DNA of 5,737 nucleotides from an uncultured Duganella sp. (lineage in GTDB: Bacteria; Pseudomonadota; Gammaproteobacteria; Burkholderiales; Burkholderiaceae), in assembly GCA_946482335.1 (NCBI GenBank), contig CAMLRG010000273.1:1-5737 (forward strand), in the 5' to 3' direction. Shown here one piece after another: positions 1 to 5,737 of this stretch (within the stretch, counting starts at the first letter, position 1; the number at the start of each line of letters is the position of its first letter). The notes below the pieces were generated by a model that saw only the letters and a list, made by a program, of their open reading frames with translations, searched no databases and was not told the DNA's origin. The position numbers were made by a program, and so were the translations under genes.

Positions 1-161
1 CCGTACTTCATGACGGTCAGCTTGTGGATCACGGCGGGGCCGGCGATCAGGCCGATCAGCAGGGCCGTGATGGTGGCCATCACGGCGCGGAAGGTGATGT
101 AGTTGAAGAGGCGGAAAGCCCCGATGTCGTCCTGCAGGAGTTGTGCAAGCCAGAGCAGCAT
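1..161 (-). CDS. mraY: Phospho-N-acetylmuramoyl-pentapeptide-transferase MraY, N-terminal 53 residues (cut by window edge)
   Basis: MraY is the integral membrane enzyme that moves phospho-MurNAc-pentapeptide from UDP to undecaprenyl phosphate, giving lipid I on the inner face of the cytoplasmic membrane. Only 53 complete codons and two bases of the next are present. The translation begins [20 protein letters not shown] and goes on through [23 protein letters not shown] to HKLTVMKYG. The N-terminal LF.YITFR.. pattern and the first hydrophobic segment (about residues 24-45) are typical of MraY. Family members are about 360-390 residues, so most of the protein, including the catalytic aspartates, lies outside the window. 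The ATG at 161 is 2 bases after the murF stop. Its position right after murF is the standard dcw order. The call rests on N-terminal similarity plus context, and both are strong. Confidence 0.95.
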   Translation of the reverse strand, partial: MLLWLAQLLQDDIGAFRLFNYITFRAVMATITALLIGLIAGPAVIHKLTVMKY

Positions 162-163
162 GA

Positions 164-1657
164 TTAGTGTGTTTCCTTTGTAGCTTGTTGCGGTCCAATC
201 AAATGCTGCACGACCCGTTCCATCTTCATGAAGCGGGAGCCCTTGATCAATACGGTTGCATCCGGCGTGACTGCGGCGCCAACGGCCCGCAGCAGCGCGT
301 CGAATTCTGGATAATGCTCGGCGTGCGGCGCCATGTGTGCGGCCAGCGCGCCGGTGGCGAAGAAGCGCTCGATGCCCTTCGATGCGGCGTAGGCGGCGAC
401 TTCTTCGTGGAATTCCTTGCCTTGGGTGCCGACTTCGCCCATGTCGCCCAGCACCAGCACGCGCGGCGCTTTCGCCTTCGCCAGCACGTCGATGGCGGCG
501 CGTACCGAGTCGGGGTTGGCGTTGTAGGTGTCGTCGATCAGCAGTGCGCCGTTGGCGGCCTGCTTCTTCTGCAGGCGGCCGCTCACCGGGGCGAATGCTT
601 CGAGCCCGGTGCGGATGGTGGAGGTATCGATGCCGGCGGCATAGGCGCAGGCAATCGCTGCCAGCGCGTTGCGCACATTGTGTTCGCCGGCGGCCTGCAG
701 CGCAACGGTGAAGTGGCGCGGCACGGCATCCGGCGCGGCGAAACTGGCGGCGGTGCCAGTCGCGCCAGCGGTGCCCGGCGCGGCACCGGCCTGCGGCACC
801 GCCGCGCCGTGCGTAGCGGCCGCGGGGCGGATGGTGACCGCCAGCTCGGCGCCGAAGTCACCGGCGCTGTAGGTGCAGCTCACGTTGGCGGCCGGGTCCA
901 GTCCGAAGGTCAGCACGCGCCGGCCCTCTGACAACTCCTGCCACACCGGGGTGAACTCGTCGCCGTGCGGGAAAACGGCCACGCCGTCGGCCGGCAGCGC
1001 GGACAGCACGCTGCCATTCTCGCGCGCCACCGCTTCCACGGTGTGCATGAATTCCTGGTGTTCGCGCTGCGCATTATTGACCATGCCGATGGTCGGCGCG
1101 GCGATCGCGCTCAGGCGGCCGATTTCCCCCGCATGGTTCATGCCCAGCTCGACCACGCCGGAGCGGTGCGATGCGTCGAGCCGGAACAGCGTCAGCGGCA
1201 CGCCGATCTCGTTATTGAGGTTGCCGCGCGTGGCCAGCCGGCCCTCTTCGCCATGGGCCGCCGCCAGGATGGAGGCGATCATTTCCTTGACGGTGGTCTT
1301 GCCGTTGGAGCCGGTGACGGCAATCAGCGGCAGCGCGAATTGACTGCGCCAATAGTTGGCGATCTGGCCCAGCGCCACCAGGGTGTCGGGCACCACGATG
1401 GCCGGCAAGGTCCAGCCTTCCGGCAGCTTGTCGACCACGACGGCGACCACGCCCTTGTCCACCACCTGCGGCAGGAAGTCGTGCGCATCGAACACTTCGC
1501 CGCGCAGTGCGACGAACAGTTGGCCGGCGCCCACCGTGCGGGTGTCGGTCGACACGCCGTCGAATTCCAGCCCCAGCGCGGCGTCATTGGTCAGCAGCCC
1601 GTGATGCAGGTGGGCGCCGGTCAGGGCGGGCAGGATATGGGCGAGCGTGCTGCGCAT
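164..1657 (-). CDS. murF: UDP-N-acetylmuramoyl-tripeptide--D-alanyl-D-alanine ligase MurF, with an extra low-complexity insertion
   Basis: This cytoplasmic ATP-dependent ligase joins D-Ala-D-Ala to UDP-MurNAc-tripeptide, the last soluble step before MraY. Visible Mur-ligase landmarks are an N-terminal substrate-binding domain (about 1-108, with STDTR at 36-40), the P-loop VTGSNGKTT (114-122), NLNNEIG (146-152), GEHNVRNAL (324-332), SGRLQ at the start of the C-terminal domain (359-363), [10 protein letters not shown] (375-384) and LGDMGEVG (403-410). At 497 residues it is longer than E. coli MurF (about 452). Part of the excess is an Ala/Gly/Pro/Thr-rich stretch at about 278-313, between two beta strands of the central domain, while all core motifs are intact. 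The start ATG shares one base with the murE stop (TGATG). A Shine-Dalgarno TGAGG at 1670-1666 lies 8 bases upstream. The gene ends with TAA 2 bases before mraY. No frameshift is seen. Confidence 0.97.
   Translation of the reverse strand: MRSTLAHILPALTGAHLHHGLLTNDAALGLEFDGVSTDTRTVGAGQLFVALRGEVFDAHDFLPQVVDKGVVAVVVDKLPEGWTLPAIVVPDTLVALGQIANYWRSQFALPLIAVTGSNGKTTVKEMIASILAAAHGEEGRLATRGNLNNEIGVPLTLFRLDASHRSGVVELGMNHAGEIGRLSAIAAPTIGMVNNAQREHQEFMHTVEAVARENGSVLSALPADGVAVFPHGDEFTPVWQELSEGRRVLTFGLDPAANVSCTYSAGDFGAELAVTIRPAAATHGAAVPQAGAAPGTAGATGTAASFAAPDAVPRHFTVALQAAGEHNVRNALAAIACAYAAGIDTSTIRTGLEAFAPVSGRLQKKQAANGALLIDDTYNANPDSVRAAIDVLAKAKAPRVLVLGDMGEVGTQGKEFHEEVAAYAASKGIERFFATGALAAHMAPHAEHYPEFDALLRAVGAAVTPDATVLIKGSRFMKMERVVQHLIGPQQATKETH
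172..179 (-). promoter_or_regulatory. Shine-Dalgarno site of mraY, inside the 3' end of murF
   Basis: On the minus strand the sequence AAAGGAAA precedes the mraY ATG, with about 12 bases between GGA and the start. This spacing is longer than for the other genes in the window, where it is 6-8 bases. The site lies in the last codons of murF, so translation of murF would pass over it, which fits translational coupling. Its function is inferred. Confidence 0.6.
747..805. repeat. Nested inverted repeats within murF
   Basis: An 11-base perfect inverted repeat, GCGGCGGTGCC at 747-757 and GGCACCGCCGC at 795-805, encloses a smaller one, CGGTGCC at 769-775 and GGCACCG at 782-788, around a 6-base loop. 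The left arms also form a direct repeat with an 18-base (six-codon) step. The whole block encodes the Ala/Gly/Thr-rich insertion of MurF and stays in frame. It could fold as a stem-loop in the mRNA, or it may simply result from repeated expansion of a GC-rich low-complexity tract. A function is not shown. Confidence 0.7.
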
Positions 1658-3198
1658 CAGTGCGGCCTCATCATGGTCAGGCGTGCGGACAATGCCAGTT
1701 GCGCGTGCTCGGCATCCGAGAACGGCATCTTGCGGCCCTTGATTTCCTGGTAGGGTTCATGCCCCTTCCCTGCCAGCAGGATCACGTCCGCCTTGCCGGC
1801 ATGGCGCACGGCGGACAGGATCGCGGCGGCGCGGTCTTCCACCGTCAGGAATTCGGAGTGCGGATGTTCGGGATCCATGCCGGCCACGATCTGGCGGATG
1901 ATCTCGGCCGGATCCTCGCTGCGCGGATTGTCGCTGGTGACCAGTACGTGCTCGGCCATCTGCGAAATGCGTCCCATCTGCGGGCGCTTGCCCGGATCGC
2001 GGTCGCCGCCGCAGCCGAACACGCACCAAAGGTGGCCGCCACGGTCGTTGGCCACGCTGCGCAAGGCTTCCAGCGTCTTTTCCAGCGCATCGGGCGTGTG
2101 CGCGTAATCGATCACCACCATCGGCGCATCCTGGCCGCCGATCTGCTGCATGCGGCCCGGGGCCGGCTGCAGCGATTCGATACCATCGATCGCGGTGCGG
2201 AAGGCGATGCCCTTGGCCAGCAGCGCCGCCAGCACGGCCAGCGCATTGCTGACGTTGAACGGTCCCACCAGTTGGGTGCGCACATGCGCATGCCCGAACG
2301 TCGAATCCAGGTTGAATTCCGTGCCCAGGTTGCGGCTGCGCAGCGCGCTGGCGCGCAGCATGGAAATGCCCTGCACGTCGGGCTGCGCCTTCTTGTCCTT
2401 CAGGGTGTAGCCGATCATCGCCGGACGCGGGCCCTTCTTCGCCTTGATGTGGGCAACCAGGCGGTGGCCCATCGGGTCATCCAGGTTCAACACGGCATGC
2501 TTCAGGCCGGGCCAGTCGAACAGGATGGTCTTGGCAGCCTCGTAATTGGCTTCGTCGCCGTGGTAGTCCAGGTGGTCGCGGGTCAGGTTGGTGAAGACTG
2601 CGACGTCGAAATGCATGCCATCCGTGCGGCCCTGGTGCAGGCCGATGGAGGACGCCTCGATCGCCAGCGCCGCGGCGCCGTCGGCGCGCACTTCCTGCAG
2701 CTTGCGGGCCAGCAGCACCGCGTCCGGCGTGGTATAGCCGGTCTCGTCGAACTCCACTTCGCCGCGCGCGCGGAACATGCCCACGCCCAGCGTGCCGATG
2801 ACGGCGGTCGTCTCGCCCACCTTGGCCAGCGCCTGGCCGGTCCATACAGCGCAGGATGTCTTGCCGTTGGTGCCGGTGACGGCGACGGTAAACATGGCGG
2901 CATCGGGCTGGCCGTACCAGGCGTGCGCGATCGGGCCGGCCTGCTTTTTCAGGCCGGGCACGGCAAGGTGCGGCACGTCGTGCGCCGCGTCCCACGCATG
3001 ATCCGTGTCGTCGTACACCACGGCGGCAGCGCCGGCTGCCACCGCGGCGGCGATGAACGTGCGGCCATCCTTGGCGTCGCCCGGATAAGCGAAGAACACG
3101 TCGCCCGGCTTGATGCGGCGCGAGTCCGATGCCAGTTGCGCGTTGGGCGCGATCGAGCGCATCCAGTTGGTGATTTCTTGGTGGGTCATGGTCGTCAT
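1657..3198 (-). CDS. murE: UDP-N-acetylmuramoyl-L-alanyl-D-glutamate--2,6-diaminopimelate ligase MurE
   Basis: MurE is the cytoplasmic ATP-dependent ligase that adds the third residue of the stem peptide. Landmarks in order are a UDP-MurNAc-binding N-terminal domain with SDSRRIKPGDVF (24-35), the P-loop VTGTNGKTS (107-115), GYTTPDAV (154-161), EASSIGLHQGR (181-191), DHLDYHGD (208-215) followed by NYEAAK, whose Lys223 fits the carbamylated lysine of the family, GPFNVSNAL (312-320), DYAHTPDAL (364-372), FGCGGDRDPGKRP (394-406), DNPR (423-426) and GKGHE (477-481). In characterised MurE enzymes DNPR marks use of meso-diaminopimelate rather than L-lysine. The length of 513 residues is close to the roughly 495 of E. 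coli. The start at 3198 directly follows the ftsI stop and is preferred over the ATG at 3189 because of the GGAGG spacing. The stop overlaps the murF start by one base. Confidence 0.97.
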   Translation of the reverse strand: MTTMTHQEITNWMRSIAPNAQLASDSRRIKPGDVFFAYPGDAKDGRTFIAAAVAAGAAAVVYDDTDHAWDAAHDVPHLAVPGLKKQAGPIAHAWYGQPDAAMFTVAVTGTNGKTSCAVWTGQALAKVGETTAVIGTLGVGMFRARGEVEFDETGYTTPDAVLLARKLQEVRADGAAALAIEASSIGLHQGRTDGMHFDVAVFTNLTRDHLDYHGDEANYEAAKTILFDWPGLKHAVLNLDDPMGHRLVAHIKAKKGPRPAMIGYTLKDKKAQPDVQGISMLRASALRSRNLGTEFNLDSTFGHAHVRTQLVGPFNVSNALAVLAALLAKGIAFRTAIDGIESLQPAPGRMQQIGGQDAPMVVIDYAHTPDALEKTLEALRSVANDRGGHLWCVFGCGGDRDPGKRPQMGRISQMAEHVLVTSDNPRSEDPAEIIRQIVAGMDPEHPHSEFLTVEDRAAAILSAVRHAGKADVILLAGKGHEPYQEIKGRKMPFSDAEHAQLALSARLTMMRPH

Positions 3199-4989
3199 TT
3201 ACATGGCCTCCGGTCCGGTATCCGCCGGCACCACGATTTCGGTGACGTTGGAGTCGGGAGGCACATTGGAGGCGCGCAAGGCATTGATTGCGACAGCCGC
3301 GAAAGTGGGGGCCGCGACCGAGCCGCCGAAGTGGCCGTTCTGGGTCGGTTCGTCGATCATGACGGCAATGACGAAGCGCGGCGCCGACATCGGCACCATG
3401 CCGACGAAGGTACCGATGTATTTGCGCGGGATGGCATAGCGGCCGTTCTCCACCTTGTAGGCAGTGCCGGTCTTGCCGCCCACGCGGTAGCCCGGGATCT
3501 GGGCTTTCTTGGCCGTGCCTTCCTTGCCCGACACCACCGCCTCCAGCATTTCACGCATCTGGGCGGCGGTCTGCGGCTTGATGATCTGCTGCCCCTGCGG
3601 CTCCCTGTCGACCTTCTCAAACGACAAAGGAATGGTGTCACCATTCCGGGCAAACATCATGTAGGAGCGGGCCAGCTGGATCACGGACACCGAAATACCG
3701 TTACCGTAACTCATGGTGGCCTGTTCGATCGGCCGCCACGACTTGTAGGGCCGCACCCGTCCCGCCACCGCGCCCGGGAAGCCCCACTTGGGCTGCTGGC
3801 CGAAGCCGACCTTGGTAAACATCTCCCACATCTCCTGCGGCGGCATGCTCAGCGCAATCTTCGAGGTACCGATATTGGAGGAAGTCTCGATCACCTTGGC
3901 CACGTCGATCACGCCGTGCGGCTTGGTATCGCTGATGGTGCGGTCGGCGATGGTCAGGCGGCCGTTGCCGGTGTCGATCAGGGTCGAGGGCTTGACGCGG
4001 CCGGTATCCAGCGCCAGCGCCACGGTGATCGGCTTCAGCGTGGAACCGGGCTCGAAGGAGTCGGTCATCACGCGGTTGCGCAGCTGGGCGCCGGTCAGGT
4101 TGCGGCGGTCGTTCGGGTCGTAGCTCGGGTAGTTGGCCAGCGCCAGCACTTCGCCAGTGTGCACGTCCAGCACCACCGCGCCGCCGGCCTTGGCGCCGAA
4201 ATGCTCGACCGCCTGTTTCAGCTGGGTGTAGGCGATGTACTGGATCTTGCTGTCGACCGACAGCACCACGTCCTTGCCGTCGTGCGGCGCCACCTTGCCG
4301 CCGATATCCTCGACGATCCGGCCGCGGCCGTCCTTGATCACGCGGCGCGAGCCGGGCTTGCCGACCAGGTTGGCCTGCTGCGCCAGCTCCATCGATTCCT
4401 GGCCCTTGTCGTCGACGTTGGTGAAGCCGACCAGGTGGGTCATCACTTCGCCTTGCGGGTAGAAGCGCTTGTATTCGGGGCGGATATCCATGCCGTCCAG
4501 GTCCAGCGCCTTGATCTTGTCGGCCGTTTCCACCTCGACCTGGCGTTTCAGGTAGACCAGGTTGCGGTCGGAATCGAGCTTCTTGCGCAGCTCGGACTCG
4601 CTCATTTCCAGCAAGCCCGCCAGGGCGCGGAATTTTTCCTTCGGCGCGGCCTTCAAGTCTTCCGGCGAAGCCCAGATGGCACGCACCGGGATGGACGAGG
4701 CCAGCACCTGGCCGTTGCGGTCGGTGATCTTGCCGCGGATGGCCGGCAGCTCCTGGGTGCGCTGGTAGCGGTTGGCACCCTGCTCCTGCAGGAATTGCGA
4801 CTGGCTCGACATGCCCTGCAGCCAGACGGCGCGCGCCGCCAGCGCCGCGAAGGCGATGAACATCACGAACAGCACGACGCGCGAGCGCCAGGTCGGCAGG
4901 CGCACCGCCAGCACCGGGCTGCGCGAGAAGGACACGCCCTGCGAGCGTGCCACGCGGGCCGCTCCGCTACCGCCGCTGGCGCGCATCAT
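3199..4989 (-). CDS. ftsI: Septal peptidoglycan D,D-transpeptidase FtsI (penicillin-binding protein 3)
   Basis: FtsI is a class B penicillin-binding protein that cross-links septal peptidoglycan in the periplasm together with FtsW and is controlled by FtsQLB and FtsN. The 596-residue protein (E. coli 588) has a basic cytoplasmic tail (1-37), one signal-anchor segment (about 38-57), the class B N-terminal module with RGKITDRNGQVLAS (85-98), and a C-terminal transpeptidase domain. Catalytic motifs are complete: SxxK as STLK (Ser316-Lys319, in EPGSTLKP), SxN as SSN (370-372), and KTGT (506-509). YGNGIS (428-433) and GGSVAAPTF (555-563) also fit the family. Ser316 is the predicted acyl-enzyme nucleophile and beta-lactam target. 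The start ATG overlaps the ftsL stop (ATGA). GGAGGG at 5001-4996 supports the first of two adjacent ATG codons. The TAA stop abuts the murE ATG in the same frame. Confidence 0.98.
   Translation of the reverse strand: MMRASGGSGAARVARSQGVSFSRSPVLAVRLPTWRSRVVLFVMFIAFAALAARAVWLQGMSSQSQFLQEQGANRYQRTQELPAIRGKITDRNGQVLASSIPVRAIWASPEDLKAAPKEKFRALAGLLEMSESELRKKLDSDRNLVYLKRQVEVETADKIKALDLDGMDIRPEYKRFYPQGEVMTHLVGFTNVDDKGQESMELAQQANLVGKPGSRRVIKDGRGRIVEDIGGKVAPHDGKDVVLSVDSKIQYIAYTQLKQAVEHFGAKAGGAVVLDVHTGEVLALANYPSYDPNDRRNLTGAQLRNRVMTDSFEPGSTLKPITVALALDTGRVKPSTLIDTGNGRLTIADRTISDTKPHGVIDVAKVIETSSNIGTSKIALSMPPQEMWEMFTKVGFGQQPKWGFPGAVAGRVRPYKSWRPIEQATMSYGNGISVSVIQLARSYMMFARNGDTIPLSFEKVDREPQGQQIIKPQTAAQMREMLEAVVSGKEGTAKKAQIPGYRVGGKTGTAYKVENGRYAIPRKYIGTFVGMVPMSAPRFVIAVMIDEPTQNGHFGGSVAAPTFAAVAINALRASNVPPDSNVTEIVVPADTGPEAM
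3207..3211 (-). promoter_or_regulatory. Shine-Dalgarno site of murE, inside the 3' end of ftsI
   Basis: GGAGG on the minus strand lies 8 bases before the ATG at 3198 and 17 bases before the next in-frame ATG at 3189. This spacing selects the first ATG as the murE start. The site is in the last codons of ftsI, directly before its penultimate ATG codon and TAA stop. Confidence 0.8.
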
Positions 4990-5258
4990 CGCTCGCCCTC
5001 CGTCAGGTACTGCGTGCGGTTCGGCGTCAGCTGCGTCATGCCCAGCTCACGGCGTGCGATTTCCTCGATGCGGGCGTGCTTGCCCAGCGTGGACTGGTCC
5101 AGCTGCAGCTGCGACCATTCGGTATCCAGGTGGCGCGCCTGGCTATGCGCCCGCTCCAGGTCGACGAACAGGTGGCGCGCCTGGTATTGCGCGTTAACGG
5201 CCGACAGGCCGCAAGCGACCAGCAGTACCGTCAACACGATATTGAGCTTGTTGCTCAT
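4986..5258 (-). CDS. ftsL: Cell division protein FtsL
   Basis: FtsL is a small bitopic divisome protein that pairs with FtsB through a periplasmic coiled coil and, with FtsQ, activates FtsW-FtsI at the septum. The 90-residue product has a very short cytoplasmic start (MSNK), one membrane segment (about 5-22, [18 protein letters not shown]), a charged and glutamine-rich helical stretch suited to a coiled coil (about 24-60), and the conserved end [14 protein letters not shown] (61-74) followed by TPNRTQYL. Sequence identity in this family is low, so the call leans on the pattern together with its place between rsmH and ftsI. The length is in the usual range. Both ends overlap their neighbours by the four bases ATGA. 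GGGAGG at 5270-5265 lies 6 bases before the start. Confidence 0.95.
   Translation of the reverse strand: MSNKLNIVLTVLLVACGLSAVNAQYQARHLFVDLERAHSQARHLDTEWSQLQLDQSTLGKHARIEEIARRELGMTQLTPNRTQYLTEGER
4996..5001 (-). promoter_or_regulatory. Shine-Dalgarno site of ftsI, inside the 3' end of ftsL
   Basis: GGAGGG on the minus strand lies 6 bases before the ATG at 4989 and 9 before the adjacent ATG at 4986. Either could be used, so the exact start is uncertain by one codon. The first gives the classic ATGA overlap with ftsL and is preferred. Confidence 0.75.
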
Positions 5259-5737
5259 GGCACGCCTCCCGCCGGCAGGCGCATGGCCACGCGCATCACG
5301 GCCGAGCGTGCGCGCGGGTTGTCATCGACCTCGCGGTCGGAGGGCTTGATGCGGCCCAGCAGCTTGAGTTCCGGCTGCGGCAGGTCGGCGGCCTTGATCG
5401 GCAGGCGCCGGTCCGGCTGTTCCACCTTGGCCTTCGATGCCAGGAATTGCTTGACCATGCGGTCTTCCAGCGAATGGAAGCTGATGATGGCCAGGATGCC
5501 GCCCGGTTTCAGGGCGCCGAACGCCTGGCTCAGGGCCGATTCGAGGTCCTCAAGCTCCTTATTGACGAAAATCCGGATAGCCTGAAAGGTGCGGGTGGCC
5601 GGATCTTTGCCCTTTTCGCGAGTCTTGACCGCGCCTGCCACGATACCGGCAAGCTGTCGTGTGCTTGAAATTGGCTCGACTGCCCGGCGAGCAACAATCG
5701 CCTTTGCAATCTGAAAAGCAAACCGTTCTTCCCCATA
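5255..5737 (-). CDS. rsmH: 16S rRNA (cytosine(1402)-N(4))-methyltransferase RsmH, C-terminal 160 residues (start outside window)
   Basis: RsmH (MraW) is the SAM-dependent enzyme that N4-methylates C1402 in the decoding centre of 16S rRNA. The frame is open from the window edge at 5737, beginning [20 protein letters not shown], so the gene is cut by the window and is not a short gene starting at the GTG at 5641. Family signatures in fragment numbering are [21 protein letters not shown] (39-59), [18 protein letters not shown] (79-96) and [12 protein letters not shown] (140-151). These cover the C-terminal half of a protein usually about 310 residues long. The N-terminal SAM-binding motif and part of the inserted helical domain are missing. 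The TGA stop overlaps the ftsL start by ATGA. The first roughly 32 codons seen are less GC-rich than the rest. Confidence 0.97.
   Translation of the reverse strand, partial: YGEERFAFQIAKAIVARRAVEPISSTRQLAGIVAGAVKTREKGKDPATRTFQAIRIFVNKELEDLESALSQAFGALKPGGILAIISFHSLEDRMVKQFLASKAKVEQPDRRLPIKAADLPQPELKLLGRIKPSDREVDDNPRARSAVMRVAMRLPAGGVP
5264..5280 (-). promoter_or_regulatory. Shine-Dalgarno site of ftsL within a possible small hairpin
   Basis: The minus strand reads GCCTGCCGGCGGGAGGC. GCCT can pair with AGGC and, past one G-G mismatch, CC with GG around a 3-base loop. The Shine-Dalgarno GGGAGG (5270-5265) is in the 3' arm, so folding would partly hide it. The ribosome binding site is well supported. 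The hairpin is short and only a suggestion. Confidence 0.5.

Noticed and set aside
162..163. Promoter for mraY between murF and mraY
   Set aside because: The gap is only 2 bases and the end of murF shows no convincing -35/-10 pair.
167..1753. Two long plus-strand open frames opposite murF (167-931 and 965-1753)
   Set aside because: They are in codon register with murF and interrupted only by the complement of one TCA codon. They have no recognisable domain, while murF has every family motif on the minus strand.
3187..3189. Alternative murE start at the fourth codon
   Set aside because: The GGAGG site would be 17 bases away, against 8 for the ATG at 3198.
4947..5585. Plus-strand open frame opposite rsmH and ftsL
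   Set aside because: It lies across three well-supported minus-strand genes, has a composition typical of a GC-rich shadow frame and shows no recognisable motif.
5255..5641. A separate 128-residue gene starting at the GTG at 5641
   Set aside because: The same frame continues upstream to the window edge with clear RsmH sequence ([19 protein letters not shown]), so this is the interior of rsmH and the GTG encodes a valine.
1..5737. Mobile elements, CRISPR arrays, tRNA or rRNA genes, rho-independent terminators, toxin or defence genes
   Set aside because: The window is filled end to end by six conserved dcw genes. I saw no regularly spaced repeats, no transposase motifs, no RNA gene folds and no GC stem followed by a T run.

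Overview
The window is an interior piece of a division and cell wall (dcw) cluster. All six genes lie on the minus strand, so transcription runs from position 5737 down to 1. In transcription order they are rsmH (mraW, 3' part only), ftsL, ftsI (PBP3), murE, murF and mraY (5' part only). I see no RNA gene, mobile element, CRISPR array, terminator or convincing promoter. The only non-coding DNA is the 2 bases between murF and mraY.

Organism: the DNA is GC-rich, roughly two-thirds G+C by eye. The gene order is the usual proteobacterial one. MurE carries the DNPR signature for meso-diaminopimelate, which points to a Gram-negative wall. The protein details resemble Burkholderiales, for example the FtsI stretch RSPVLAVRLPTWRSR before its membrane segment and the MurF stretch [10 protein letters not shown]. 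My best guess is Oxalobacteraceae (Massilia, Duganella or Janthinobacterium type). That is from memory of family sequences, not from a search.

Layout: rsmH (5737-5255) overlaps ftsL (5258-4986) by ATGA. ftsL overlaps ftsI (4989-3199) by ATGA. The ftsI stop directly abuts the murE start (TAAATG), with murE at 3198-1657. murE and murF (1657-164) share one base (TGATG). murF and mraY (161 to the window edge) are 2 bases apart. Every start inside the window has a Shine-Dalgarno sequence within the end of the preceding gene, so the block looks like one polycistronic, translationally coupled unit.

How the genes work together: RsmH methylates 16S rRNA. FtsL is part of the FtsQLB divisome complex that controls septal synthesis. 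FtsI is the septal transpeptidase. MurE adds meso-diaminopimelate and MurF adds D-Ala-D-Ala to the UDP-MurNAc peptide. MraY then transfers the product to undecaprenyl phosphate to make lipid I. Septal synthesis and its precursor supply are therefore encoded side by side.

I found no previously undescribed system. The points worth a second look are an Ala/Gly/Pro-rich insertion in MurF encoded by DNA with nested inverted repeats, a possible hairpin over the ftsL ribosome binding site, the in-frame ftsI-murE abutment, and a very long antisense open frame that codon bias explains.
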